A stretch of DNA of 64,000 nt, taken from NCBI GenBank assembly GCA_963823435.1, contig CAWGLN010000002.1:363078-427077 (forward strand), written 5' to 3'. Each line of letters begins with the position of its first letter. Position 1 is the stretch's first letter. This stretch comes from CAKZML01 sp963823435. GTDB lineage: Bacteria > Pseudomonadota > Gammaproteobacteria > Steroidobacterales > BM003. A program made the translations under genes and the position numbers. Shown here in pieces: positions 1 to 8,653 of this stretch. The notes beneath the pieces are model-generated. The model did not search any database. It was given only the letters and a program-made list of their open reading frames with translations, and was not told where the DNA came from.

Positions 1-1611
1 ATTGACGCCATATTGCAGGCGCTGCCACTCGGTTATCGGATAACCGTACTGGACGCCAAGGTTAATTGACTGGGCATTGAACTCCGAACCGTTTGACACC
101 AGCTGAACGGTGTCCGCATATGAGACGTTTACAGACCGGCTAACGCCGTCCATGTTTATGTAGGGGTCCGTTTGGTTGAAGCTGAGTACCTTGCGATATT
201 TTCCGGTACTCAAATTTCCGGAAATCGTGTTCCCTGAACCCAGGAAATTGGTATGGGTAAAGTTGCCGTTCAGCATCAAACCCTGGGACCCTGAGTAACC
301 CAGGCCACCACCAAACTGACCGGGAAGTCCTTCCTTGATCTGGAAATCCACATCGACCAGGTCGGGCGTTCCCGGCACCGGCACCGTCTCGACATCCACC
401 TTCTCGATGAATGGCAGGCGCTGCAGTCGGACCTTGGAGCGATCCAGGGAATTGTTGGACAGCCAGGATCCCTCTTGCTGACGCATTTCACGCCTGAATA
501 CCTCGTCCTTGGTGCTCTCGGCGCCCTTGAACTGGATATTGCGAACATAGGTACGATTACCCGGATCCACGAAGAAAATAATGTCGACCGTCATGTCTTC
601 TTCGTTCAACTGGGGAATCGGCTCCACCCTGGCGAAGGAGTAGCCTTCCTCGCCCAGTCGATAGGTAATGAATTCGCTGCTGGTCTCCAGCAGTTTGCGC
701 GAAAACGTCTGTCCCGGCTTTGCCAGGATCATCGCCTGCAGGATTTCCTCCGACACAATTGTGTCCCCGGCCAGCTTGATTTCATTCAGCGTGTACGGTT
801 CGCCTTCGTCCACATTCAAGGTGATGAAGATATTCTTGCGGTCCGGCGAGATTGCTACCTGGGTGGAGGTAATCTGGAAATTCGCATAGCCTCGATCCAT
901 GTAGAATGAACGAAGTTTCTCGAGGTCACCGGTAAGTCCCTCACGATCATAACGGTCATCGCTTTTGTAGAAAGAAAGCCAATTCGGGGTCTTGAGCTGA
1001 AAGTCCCCGATGATCTCTTCCTCGGTGAATCGCTCATTGCCCACGATATTGATCTGTCTTATCCGGGCCCGTTCGCCCTCGGTAATTTTAATGGCTATAT
1101 CGACTGTATTGCTGTCGTTCTCGGTCACCTGGATATCGATAACTACGCCATACTTGCCGCGGCTGAAATACTGATCGGTAAGAAATTGCTCCACCTCATC
1201 GAGGGTGGACTGGTTGAAGGTCCTGCCCCTGGCCAGACCCACGCCGCGAAGGCTATCCATCAATTGATCGGTCTCGATGTCCTTGTTGCCATCAATGGTG
1301 AAATTCTCGATGGACGGCCGCTCGATGACCACTACAATCAAGGTATCTCCGTCACGCCGGAACTCCACATGCTCGAAGAAACCCGTGTCGTAAACGGCAC
1401 GAATTGATTCGGCAATTCGACGCTTGTCCAGGACATCACCAATATTCACGGGCAGGTAGTTAAAAACAGTACCCTCGGAAATTCTTTGCAGGCCCTCCAC
1501 CCGAATGTCCTTAACCGTAATCATGCCCTGGGCACTGACCTGCAAGGTCCACAGGCCGAGTAAAATGGCAGCGAACGCCTGAGTGTATTTTTTTCTTCTG
1601 GAAAGTTGCAT
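1..1611 (-). CDS. bamA: BamA outer-membrane assembly factor, 3' part off the left edge
   Basis: BamA is the Omp85-family core of the BAM complex and inserts beta-barrel proteins into the outer membrane. The frame is open from ATG at 1611 to the window edge (537 codons; the family is usually 750-800 residues, so the end of the barrel is outside). A signal peptide ends near VSAQG, followed by POTRA-type sequence (ITVKDIRVEGLQRISEGTVF). The last visible codons read like a barrel strand (GVQYGYPITEWQRLQYGVN). It starts 7 bp after the rseP stop, the conserved rseP-bamA order, so it is very probably cotranscribed with the genes to its right. No frame break seen. Confidence 0.95.
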   Translation of the reverse strand, partial: MQLSRRKKYTQAFAAILLGLWTLQVSAQGMITVKDIRVEGLQRISEGTVFNYLPVNIGDVLDKRRIAESIRAVYDTGFFEHVEFRRDGDTLIVVVIERPSIENFTIDGNKDIETDQLMDSLRGVGLARGRTFNQSTLDEVEQFLTDQYFSRGKYGVVIDIQVTENDSNTVDIAIKITEGERARIRQINIVGNERFTEEEIIGDFQLKTPNWLSFYKSDDRYDREGLTGDLEKLRSFYMDRGYANFQITSTQVAISPDRKNIFITLNVDEGEPYTLNEIKLAGDTIVSEEILQAMILAKPGQTFSRKLLETSSEFITYRLGEEGYSFARVEPIPQLNEEDMTVDIIFFVDPGNRTYVRNIQFKGAESTKDEVFRREMRQQEGSWLSNNSLDRSKVRLQRLPFIEKVDVETVPVPGTPDLVDVDFQIKEGLPGQFGGGLGYSGSQGLMLNGNFTHTNFLGSGNTISGNLSTGKYRKVLSFNQTDPYINMDGVSRSVNVSYADTVQLVSNGSEFNAQSINLGVQYGYPITEWQRLQYGVN

Positions 1612-1618
1612 CAGTCGT

Positions 1619-2986
1619 TTAGTCCAGCAAGCGGGCAATGTCATTGTAGAAAGCAAAAGTCATCAGCATTGCCAGGAGCACCAGACCAGCCTGGTGTCCA
1701 ATCATCTGGACTCTCTCGGGCAGCGGCTTCCCGGTAATCAATTCTGCGAAATGGTACAGCAACTGCCCCCCATCGAGCATGGGAACCGGCATCAGGTTGA
1801 TAACGCCCAGGCTGATGCTGACGACCGCCAGGAAGCTTGCGAAGGCAACCAGGCCCATACTGGCGCTTACTCCTGCATACTGGGCGATGTTTATCGGCCC
1901 ACTGATATTCTTGGGTGACACCACACCTTCAAGCATTTTCCAAAGCATACGCAGGGTCAGGGTCGTCATTTCCCAGGTCTTGGTCATCGCCGCCGGAATT
2001 GCGCCCAGGGGACCATATTGCGTTTTTCCGAACATGGATTCGGGAACGGCTTCGGGCTTGACCCCCTGCACCCCGATTCGACCAACGGTGCGCCCTTCTC
2101 GCTGCATGCTACCCACGTTTACCACGAGGGTCAGGGAGGCACCCTCTCGCTCCACCGTGACCTTTGCCTGTTGCTCGGGCAGGTCTTGCAACCGCCTGAC
2201 CAGGGTCGGCCAGTCTTTTACGCCGACATCGTCAATGGCGACAACCTGGTCGCCCGAGCGCATACCGGCCTGCTCGGCAGGACCATCCGGATCCACCACC
2301 TCAACAATTGCCGGCCAGTAGGGTTGCCATAGATTGATTCCCAGGCCGTCGAACAGCGCGCCGGGTTCGGTCAGCCCCGATTCTTTCCCGCTCGCATCCA
2401 GTACCAGGTTGCGGGTAGTGCCGTCTTCGCCCTGAACCTGGAATTCGATACGCCCGTCGTCCAGCATATCGTCCAGCAAGTTCAGCATCGCGGATTCCCA
2501 GGTTTCCACCGGCCTGCCCCGAACCTGGAGTATCTGGTCACCGCTGCGCATACCCGCCCGTCCGGCGATAGTGTCGGGGGAGATCTCACCCACCACGGGC
2601 ATCAGCCCGGGTACGCCAACCACAAACATGATCCAGTAGGCAAAAATAGCGAAAAGGAAATTGGCAGCCGGACCGCCAACCAGGACCGCCATGCGGCCCC
2701 ACATCGGGGCGCTGTTGAAGCTGCGGTTACGGTCGCCCTCGGGAACCTCACCCTCACGCTCATCCAGCATTTTTACGTAACCGCCCAGGGGAATTGCGGC
2801 CAGCACCAGTTCGGTCTGGTCGGCGCCAATTTTGCGCGACCACAGGGGCCGGCCAAAGCCGATAGAAAAACGCAGGACCTTTATGCCAATTTTTCGCGCC
2901 ACCCAGAAATGGCCAAACTCATGCACCGCCACCAGCACACTGATGGCAAATAAAAAAGAAAGTATTGAAATCAATACGTTATCCAA
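1619..2986 (-). CDS. rseP: RseP site-2 intramembrane zinc metalloprotease
   Basis: 455 residues, the usual length. RseP cleaves the anti-sigma factor RseA within the membrane during the sigma-E envelope stress response. The zinc motif HEFGH is at residues 22-26 in the first membrane helix; two PDZ domains fill the periplasmic middle (about 115-290), and the second catalytic element (MPVPMLDGG) lies near residue 400 before the last helices. The start is TTG, preceded by AAGGACACC. Lies between cdsA and bamA, where E. coli-type genomes have dxr just upstream; here that slot is empty. Confidence 0.96.
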   Translation of the reverse strand: MDNVLISILSFLFAISVLVAVHEFGHFWVARKIGIKVLRFSIGFGRPLWSRKIGADQTELVLAAIPLGGYVKMLDEREGEVPEGDRNRSFNSAPMWGRMAVLVGGPAANFLFAIFAYWIMFVVGVPGLMPVVGEISPDTIAGRAGMRSGDQILQVRGRPVETWESAMLNLLDDMLDDGRIEFQVQGEDGTTRNLVLDASGKESGLTEPGALFDGLGINLWQPYWPAIVEVVDPDGPAEQAGMRSGDQVVAIDDVGVKDWPTLVRRLQDLPEQQAKVTVEREGASLTLVVNVGSMQREGRTVGRIGVQGVKPEAVPESMFGKTQYGPLGAIPAAMTKTWEMTTLTLRMLWKMLEGVVSPKNISGPINIAQYAGVSASMGLVAFASFLAVVSISLGVINLMPVPMLDGGQLLYHFAELITGKPLPERVQMIGHQAGLVLLAMLMTFAFYNDIARLLD

Positions 2987-3174
2987 CTTCTAGGTGTCCT
3001 TGTTTGTTGATTGTTTCAATCAGGCCGGCGTGAATCAGCAGAGCATTGTACCCACTGCGAGGCAACTTCGCGCCCCCTGAGGGACAATTGTCGGTCAGTT
3101 TGGCTGCGGCGCTGGATTTCCCTGCAACGCGCGCTCACTCGCTTTAGCGCCAAGTTCGTATCCTCACCGGTGAC
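2987..3174. other. cdsA-rseP spacer lacking dxr
   Basis: This 188-bp gap sits where dxr (1-deoxyxylulose-5-phosphate reductoisomerase) normally lies in gammaproteobacteria. I see no Rossmann-type DXR sequence on either strand; a short open stretch on the minus strand has no recognisable similarity. It may hold only the leader and ribosome-binding site of rseP. Confidence 0.6.
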
Positions 3175-3976
3175 TCAGGCGGCCATTCCGGTTAGCGCCA
3201 GGCCCAGCGCCAGCAACGGACTTGCCGCCGTCAGGCTATCCATTCGGTCGAGAATGCCCCCGTGCCCGGGAAGAATCCAGCCGCTGTCCTTCAATCCGGA
3301 TTTGCGCTTGAATACGCTCACCGTCAGGTCACCAATTACCGAGACCGCTCCGCAGACCGCCGTTAAGGGTACGAGAATTTGCGGAGCCAGGCCGAACCAC
3401 ATGCTGCCGACATAACCCACCGCAGCACAGGCCATGAGCCCACCGGCCACGCCCTCCCAGGTCTTGCCGGGACTGACCAGGGGAGCGAGCTTATGGCGTC
3501 CCAGCGTCCGTCCGACGACGTAGGCTCCGACATCCGCCGACCAGACCACGCAGAAGGCAAACAGCACCCACTGCGGACCACGCGATGAATCATGCAGAAG
3601 GGTGGCCACCGCGAGCCAGGCCAGGGAAATTACCAGCAACCCAAATCCAGCTCCAAGCCAGCGCGGAATCGTAACTGGAAAACGCAGAACCCAGTACAGA
3701 CCCAGCAACCAGGCGGGAATAGCCAGGGACAACAACCAGGGCCCATAACCCCACGCATCAAGCAGCGCGCATCAGTCCCAGGCACAGTGCGCCGGCCAGG
3801 GTGAAGAAGGTTTTATCCATGGGACCTTTGCATTGCAAAAATCCCGCCCATTCCCAGGTGCCTGCCAGGAACATCGCGGCAAAAAACGCTGCCGCAAAAC
3901 GTTCGGGCAGGAAAAACAGAACCCCGATAATCAGCGGGCCCAGTACCAGGGCCGTAAGAATGCGGGTGAGCAACAC
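3175..3976 (-). CDS. cdsA: CdsA phosphatidate cytidylyltransferase (one frame break)
   Basis: Makes CDP-diacylglycerol from phosphatidate and CTP in the inner membrane, the branch point of phospholipid synthesis. Two frames join: 3976-3758 (N-terminal helices, GTG start directly after the uppS stop) and the rest to 3175. The conserved CdsA C-terminal signature is visible (SPGKTWEGVAGG, then SVIGDLTVSVFKRKSGLKDSG and HGGILDRMDS). The break lies near 3765-3775 and is repaired by dropping one base, giving about 265 residues, the family length. Probably intact in the organism. Confidence 0.9.
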
Positions 3977-4732
3977 CTAGAACGCCTCCTTTGCATCCAG
4001 GACCTCACCAAAACGTCGCTCGCGTCCGGCAAAACTCTCCATCGCCGCACGCAAATTATCGGCGTTGAAATCCGGCCACAGGCAATCCTGGAAAACCAGC
4101 TCGGTATAGGCGAGATTCCATAGCAGGAAATTGCTGACACGCATCTCCCCGCCGGTGCGTATAAATAGATCCGGATCGGGTACCTTGGGCAAGGACAGGT
4201 ATTCGGAAAAACGGCGCTCGTCCAACTCGTCGGGTACGAGATGTCCGGCCTGAACATCCGCGATCGCAGCGCGAGCTGCCTGCACGATATCCCAGCGACC
4301 ACCGTAGGACATGGCGATATTCAACTGCATGGCCGTGTTCTCGCGAGTGAGTTTCTCAGCCTCGTCCAGGCGTCGGCGCAACCTTGGTGTCAGGGTGGCG
4401 CGGTCACCGATAAAGCGCACCGCGATACCTTCCTTGTGCAAATCCCGAACCTCTTTGCCAAGGGCTTCCACGAAAAGCTGCATCAATCCGCTGACTTCTT
4501 CCTTGGGGCGCTTCCAGTTTTCGCTGGAGAAGGTAAACAGGGTGAGGACCTGGACACCCATCTTGCCACAGGCTTCCACAACCTCGCGGGCGGCCTTGAC
4601 GCCTGCGCGGTGCCCGGCCTGGCGCGCCATTCCCCTGGCCTTGGCCCACCGGCCATTGCCATCCATGATGATCGCCACATGCCTGGGGATGGTCATGCCA
4701 CCCGGCGGCGTCCCGGTGTGCGATGTGCTCAC
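3977..4732 (-). CDS. uppS: UppS undecaprenyl diphosphate synthase
   Basis: Cis-prenyltransferase that builds the C55 lipid carrier for peptidoglycan and O-antigen. 251 residues, standard length. The catalytic motif DGNGRW is at 24-29 (Asp24 binds Mg-diphosphate), with the conserved FSSENWKRP and, toward the C-terminus, DLFIRTGGEMRVSNFLLW. The start was chosen at the first Met; Met13 just before IPRHVAIIMDG is a plausible alternative. Lies between frr and cdsA and ends one codon before the cdsA GTG, suggesting coupled translation. Confidence 0.96.
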   Translation of the reverse strand: MSTSHTGTPPGGMTIPRHVAIIMDGNGRWAKARGMARQAGHRAGVKAAREVVEACGKMGVQVLTLFTFSSENWKRPKEEVSGLMQLFVEALGKEVRDLHKEGIAVRFIGDRATLTPRLRRRLDEAEKLTRENTAMQLNIAMSYGGRWDIVQAARAAIADVQAGHLVPDELDERRFSEYLSLPKVPDPDLFIRTGGEMRVSNFLLWNLAYTELVFQDCLWPDFNADNLRAAMESFAGRERRFGEVLDAKEAF

Positions 4733-4763
4733 TCAGCGCCTCTCCTGATTAAAGGCACGAACA

Positions 4764-5321
4764 TCAAACTTCCATCAATTCATTTTCTTTTTTCGCCAGC
4801 AAGGCATCGATATTTGCCACAAACTCGTCGGTGAGTTTCTGCACAGCATCCTCGCCTTTGTGTTCCTCATCCTCGGAGATCATTTTCTCTTTCATCAGTT
4901 CCTTGATCTGGCTGATGGCATCACGACGAATATTCCTGATTGCCACACGCGCGCCTTCGGCCTCGCTACGCACAACCTTGGTCATATCCCGGCGCCGCTC
5001 CTCGGTCAACGGCGGCAGTGGTACCCGGATCAGGGTGCCGGTGGTAGCGGGCGTCAAGCCCAGGTCGGAAGTCATGATGGCCTTTTCCACCACCTGGACC
5101 ATGGGTTTCTCCCAGGGAGAAACCGTGATGGTGCGCGAATCCTCCACCGCGATGTTGGCAACCTGGGCTAACGGCACCAGGCTGCCATAGTACTCCACCG
5201 AGATGTGATCCAGCAGACTCGTATGGGCCCTGCCGGTACGCAGCTTTTTCAGGTCCGTGTCAAAGGCTGCCACGCTTTTGCCCATGCGCTCACGGGCATC
5301 CTTGTTGATATCGTTAATCAT
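4764..5321 (-). CDS. frr: Frr ribosome recycling factor
   Basis: 185 residues, exactly the family length. Splits post-termination ribosomes together with EF-G. Recognised by the N-terminus (INDINKDARERMGKSV), the LRTGRAHTSLLDHI segment and the charged C-terminal helix. Its ATG overlaps the pyrH TGA (ATGA), so translation is coupled to UMP kinase, as in most proteobacteria. Confidence 0.97.
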   Translation of the reverse strand: MINDINKDARERMGKSVAAFDTDLKKLRTGRAHTSLLDHISVEYYGSLVPLAQVANIAVEDSRTITVSPWEKPMVQVVEKAIMTSDLGLTPATTGTLIRVPLPPLTEERRRDMTKVVRSEAEGARVAIRNIRRDAISQIKELMKEKMISEDEEHKGEDAVQKLTDEFVANIDALLAKKENELMEV

Positions 5322-6064
5322 TCCTGGTGTCCCACTTGGTTATCGTTAGTGACCAGTGTACCCACATCTTCGCCGCGCGCCAGTCGTAGCAAGTCTCCGG
5401 GGTTATTTATATTGAATACACGTAAGGGGATATTGTTATCGCGGCACATCACCAGGGCCGTCGCATCCATGACCCCCAGCTTGCGATTCAAGGCCTCGTC
5501 AAATCCCAGTTGTGTATAGCGCCGGGCCTTCGGATCGGTCATCGGATCGGCGGTAAAAACACCGTCCACCTTGGTCGCTTTGACCAGGATATCGGCGTCG
5601 ATTTCTATCGCCCTGAGGCTGGCCGCGGTGTCGGTGGTAAAAAACGGATTGCCGGTGCCGGCGGCGAAAATGCAGGCCCGTCCCTTTTCCAGGTGCCGCA
5701 CAGCACGTCGCCGTATGTAGTCCTCGCAAACTTCATTGATTTTCAGCGCCGACATCACGCGTGCGTATACCCCCAGTCTCTCCAGCGCATCCTGCAGGGC
5801 CAGGCCGTTGATCACTGTGGCGAGCATGCCCATATGGTCGCCGGTGACCCTGTCGATACCTGCCTTGGCCAAACCCTCGCCGCGAAAAATATTGCCCCCG
5901 CCTATTACGACCCCTACCTGGATTCCTTCGGCGACGACGTCGCGAATCTCGGCCGCAACCCGCCCGATCATTTGCGGGTCAATGCCGTAATCCATCCTGC
6001 CCATCAGGGCCTCTCCGCTCAGCTTGAGAAGAATTCTCTGGTGCTTTTGGCTTTGATTTGACAT
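5318..6064 (-). CDS. pyrH: PyrH UMP kinase
   Basis: Phosphorylates UMP to UDP; an amino-acid-kinase fold enzyme, hexameric in other bacteria. Starting at ATG 6064 gives 248 residues (MSNQSQKHQRILLKLSGEAL), the usual length. A longer open frame to 6157 exists, but those 31 codons are translated from the dispersed repeat at 6091-6251 and are not gene sequence. Motifs: GGGNIFRG, the GDHMGMLATVING region and TGNPFFTTDTAA. First gene of the pyrH-frr-uppS-cdsA-rseP-bamA run; separated from tsf by a terminator and a repeat copy. Confidence 0.96.
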   Translation of the reverse strand: MSNQSQKHQRILLKLSGEALMGRMDYGIDPQMIGRVAAEIRDVVAEGIQVGVVIGGGNIFRGEGLAKAGIDRVTGDHMGMLATVINGLALQDALERLGVYARVMSALKINEVCEDYIRRRAVRHLEKGRACIFAAGTGNPFFTTDTAASLRAIEIDADILVKATKVDGVFTADPMTDPKARRYTQLGFDEALNRKLGVMDATALVMCRDNNIPLRVFNINNPGDLLRLARGEDVGTLVTNDNQVGHQE

Positions 6065-6090
6065 GAGAGGATTTTTACCTGTGTATGTCT

Positions 6091-6251
6091 GGGGAGCCTC
6101 TGATCTATTCAAAAACGTGTATCTTGTGGCTAAAAAATCCAGCTTCTGCGTTGTCAATCTTCGCGAGCCCCACTATTACGTGCGCTTGGCGCCTTGAATC
6201 TGAATCTTTTCGCCTACAATCTACTTCGTCCAGAATAAATCAGAGCTTCCC
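6091..6251. repeat. Dispersed inverted repeat, copy A
   Basis: About 161 bp, ends GGGGAGCCTCTGATCTATTC and GAATAAATCAGAGCTTCCC. The interior matches the other copies (antisense of the arm GCGAAGATTGGCAACGCAGAAGCTGG...). Lies between the tsf terminator and the pyrH start, so it probably forms or contains part of the pyrH leader. Same family as the copies at 13028, 22308, 37412, 45466, 45643, 45871 and 49321. Confidence 0.9.
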
Positions 6252-6264
6252 TGGTTGATATCCC

Positions 6265-6291
6265 GACAAAAAGAACCCCGCTAAAGCGGGG
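6265..6291 (-). terminator. Intrinsic terminator downstream of tsf
   Basis: On the minus strand CCCCGCTTTAGCGGGG is a perfect 6-bp-stem hairpin followed by TTCTTTTTGT. It lies about 45 bp past the tsf stop and should end the rpsB-tsf transcript before pyrH. Confidence 0.85.
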
Positions 6292-6335
6292 TCCCTGATG
6301 TCGTCATTCTTGCATATCGGAGCGCGCCAGTCGGA

Positions 6336-7214
6336 CTACTTTCCCCGGACCTGTGCCATCACTTCCTCAACAAAATTGTCGACTTTCTTTTCGATGCCCT
6401 CGCCCACTTCGAAGCGCACAAACGATGTCACTTCCGCGCCCCTGTCCTTGAGCAGCTTCGCCACGGTCAGGTCAGGATCCTTCACGAAAGGCTGTCCAAC
6501 CAGGGTAATCTCCGCAAAGAACTTCCTCAAGCGACCAACCACCATCTTTTCCACGATTTCTTCCGCCTTGCCTTCCAGGCGAGCCTGATCCATCAGGATT
6601 TCCTTTTCCTTGGCTACCTGGTCAGCCGGGACCTGGGCTTCGCTTACGCACTGGGGCCGACTGGCCGCCACGTGCAAGGCTATATCGTGGACCAGGTCGG
6701 CCGCGCCGCCTTTCATACACACCAGCACACCTATACGGGTTCCGTGGGAATAGGCGCCGAGCAACTCCTCCGCCTGGACACGCTGGAAGCGACGCACCTG
6801 GATGTTCTCGCCAATCTTGGCAATCAGTGCCCGCCGTGTTTCCTCCACGCTCTGGCCATCGGCCATGGGAATGGCTCCCAGGGCTTCCAGATCGCCAGGA
6901 TTATTGTCCAGCACAGCGCGGGCAACCCCATGGGCGAAAGCGCCAAACTCATCGCCACCGGCCACGAAATCCGTCTCCGAATTCACCTCGACAATGGCCG
7001 CAGAGTGCCCATCCGCGGCGGCTTCGATAACTACGCGCCCCTCAGCGGCTACCCGGCCGGCCTTCTTGTCAGCCTTGGCCAGTCCGGTCTTGCGCATGTT
7101 GTCAGCGGCAGCATCCAGGTCACCGTTGCTCTCTACCAGCGCTTTTTTGCATTCCATCATGCCCGCTCCGGTGCGTTCCCGGAGTTCCTTGACCATCGAT
7201 GCAGTTACAGTCAT
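6336..7214 (-). CDS. tsf: Elongation factor Ts
   Basis: 292 residues, typical length. Nucleotide exchange factor for EF-Tu. The N-terminal UBA-like part reads VKELRERTGAGMMECKKAL, followed by the core with the TDFV motif (NSETDFVAGG) that contacts EF-Tu, and the C-terminal module (GQPFVKDPDLTV). Directly downstream of rpsB, the nearly universal bacterial pair, with a small hairpin in the spacer and a strong terminator after the stop. Confidence 0.98.
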   Translation of the reverse strand: MTVTASMVKELRERTGAGMMECKKALVESNGDLDAAADNMRKTGLAKADKKAGRVAAEGRVVIEAAADGHSAAIVEVNSETDFVAGGDEFGAFAHGVARAVLDNNPGDLEALGAIPMADGQSVEETRRALIAKIGENIQVRRFQRVQAEELLGAYSHGTRIGVLVCMKGGAADLVHDIALHVAASRPQCVSEAQVPADQVAKEKEILMDQARLEGKAEEIVEKMVVGRLRKFFAEITLVGQPFVKDPDLTVAKLLKDRGAEVTSFVRFEVGEGIEKKVDNFVEEVMAQVRGK

Positions 7215-7246
7215 TCGTCACATCCCTCATAAATTCATCTGCCGCC

Positions 7247-7260
7247 CGGGGCAAACCCCG
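7247..7260 (-). promoter_or_regulatory. Hairpin in the rpsB-tsf spacer
   Basis: CGGGG-tttg-CCCCG on the minus strand, a perfect 5-bp stem, no T-run. It sits between the rpsB stop and tsf start and could attenuate or stabilise the message, as spacer hairpins do in other rpsB-tsf operons. Function inferred only. Confidence 0.4.
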
Positions 7261-7287
7261 TGACGCTAACAGCTATACCCAGGGCCC

Positions 7288-8424
7288 TTACTCGGCCTTG
7301 GGAGCTTTATCTTGCTTGGCGGCTGGAGCCTTCTTGGCAGTAGCCTTCTTGGCCTTCTTGGCAGGAGCCTTCTCGGCCTTCTCGGCAGGAGCCTTCTCAG
7401 CCTTCTCGGCAGGAGCCTTCTCAGCCTTCTCGGCAGGAGCCTTCTCAGCCTTCTCGGCGGGAGCTTTTTCAGCCTTCTCGGCGGGAGCCTTCTCAGCCTT
7501 CTCGGCAGGAGCCTTCTCAGCCTTCTCGGCAGGAGCCTTCTCAGCCTTCTCGGCCGTCTTGGCCTCAGCAGCAGGCGCCTCTTCGGTCTTCTTGTCGGCT
7601 GGCTTCTTCGCCGGTGCTTTCTTGCTTGCGGCCTTTCTGACCGGAGTTTTCTTGCCCGCGGGCTTCCTGGACGGCGCCTTCTTGGCCTTGCCTTCCTCGT
7701 CTACTTCCACGAAGTCGTCTTCGCCAACCGGTGCTTCCGGAGCAGTGGCTTTACCCTCGATCACCGCCTCGGCCATATGGAAGGTGTACAGACGGATTGC
7801 GCGCATGGCATCGTCGTTTCCAGGAATCGGGTAATCAATATTCTCGGGGTTGCAGTTGGTATCGACCACGCCAACCACGGGAATGCCCAGCTTGGCGGCT
7901 TCCTGCAATGCAATGTTCTCGTGGCCGATATCCACAACAAACAACACGTCAGGCAAGGAATTCATGTGCTTGATACCACCCAGGCTGCGATCCAGCTTGG
8001 CATGCTCCCTGCGCAGACCCAGCACTTCCTTCTTGGTCATCTGCTCGAATGTGCCGGCCTCCTCCATCGCTTCCAGGTCAAACAGGCGCTTGATGGACTG
8101 ACGGATGGTCTTGAAGTTGGTCAACATGCCGCCCAGCCAACGCTGGCTGACATAGGGCATGCCGCAACGCTCGGCCTCGTCTTTGACGGAATCACGGGCG
8201 GAGCGCTTGGTACCCACGAACAGCACTTTGCCGCCGTCGGAGATGATTTTTTGCACAAAGCCCTGGGCTTCCAGGAACATCGGCAGCGACTGCTCGAGAT
8301 TGATAATGTGGATCTTGTTACGTTCGCCGAAGATGAAAGGACTCATCTTGGGATTCCAGTAACGGGTCTGGTGACCGAAATGAACACCGGCCTCCAGCAT
8401 TTCACGCATGGATACGTTAGACAT
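7288..8424 (-). CDS. rpsB: Ribosomal protein S2 with a long Lys/Ala/Pro-rich repeat tail
   Basis: The first ~226 residues are ordinary S2 (MSNVSMREMLEAGVHFGHQT, YVSQRWLGGMLTN, NPENIDYPIPGNDDAMRAI). The start is ATG 8424, 7 nt after AGAGG; a further ATG at 8427 and longer N-terminal extensions are less likely. Beyond the core the frame continues ~150 residues: an acidic linker, then SRKPAGKKTPVRKAASKK, then eight octapeptides KAEKAPAE and a closing KKAKKATAKKAP segment. Total 378 residues against about 240 normally. The tail resembles histone-H1/AlgP C-termini. Part of the rpsB-tsf operon. Confidence 0.96.
   Translation of the reverse strand: MSNVSMREMLEAGVHFGHQTRYWNPKMSPFIFGERNKIHIINLEQSLPMFLEAQGFVQKIISDGGKVLFVGTKRSARDSVKDEAERCGMPYVSQRWLGGMLTNFKTIRQSIKRLFDLEAMEEAGTFEQMTKKEVLGLRREHAKLDRSLGGIKHMNSLPDVLFVVDIGHENIALQEAAKLGIPVVGVVDTNCNPENIDYPIPGNDDAMRAIRLYTFHMAEAVIEGKATAPEAPVGEDDFVEVDEEGKAKKAPSRKPAGKKTPVRKAASKKAPAKKPADKKTEEAPAAEAKTAEKAEKAPAEKAEKAPAEKAEKAPAEKAEKAPAEKAEKAPAEKAEKAPAEKAEKAPAEKAEKAPAKKAKKATAKKAPAAKQDKAPKAE
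7360..7556 (-). repeat. 24-bp coding tandem repeat in rpsB
   Basis: About eight near-identical 24-bp units (plus-strand core GGAGCCTTCTCAGCCTTCTC) encode the octapeptide KAEKAPAE in the S2 tail. Units differ at only a few third positions, implying recent slippage or conversion, so copy number may vary between strains and assemblies may collapse it. Confidence 0.9.
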
Positions 8425-8564
8425 CATAATTCCTCTAAGGGGTTGGGCCTCCACGCATCCCAAACGGTAACCCATTGATTCCCTTAATATTAACCAGGAA
8501 ATCCAGGGCACCCAACCGTCTGTGTCGATGCGTGTGTGGATTAAATTGCTAAAAAAGCGCGGGC

Positions 8565-8593
8565 TTTATACCATGTCCGGCCATTTCCAACAA
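8565..8593 (-). promoter_or_regulatory. Candidate rpsB promoter
   Basis: On the minus strand TTGTTG, 17 bp, TATAAA, followed by GCCCGCGC, a GC-rich start region common in stringently controlled ribosomal promoters. It leaves a leader of roughly 130 nt before rpsB, long enough for the autoregulatory S2 leader known in other proteobacteria. Confidence 0.5.
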
Positions 8594-8653
8594 ATACTTA
8601 CCAGCCAAATCCCGCCGCTGTTTGGCCCGGAATCCAGTGTTTTAAGAGGGTAA

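Noticed and set aside
6065..6157. 31-residue N-terminal extension of PyrH (MTTQKLDFLATR...)
   Set aside because: It is translated from the dispersed repeat; the same peptide pattern recurs from other copies (TQKLDFLAARIGF, TQKLGVLAARCEV).
7360..7556. CRISPR-like array
   Set aside because: The repeat is a 24-bp coding unit without spacers, in frame with rpsB.
7199..7834. Open frames antisense to rpsB (Ala/Phe/Ser-rich and Leu-rich)
   Set aside because: They are shadows of the KAEKAPAE repeat on the opposite strand.
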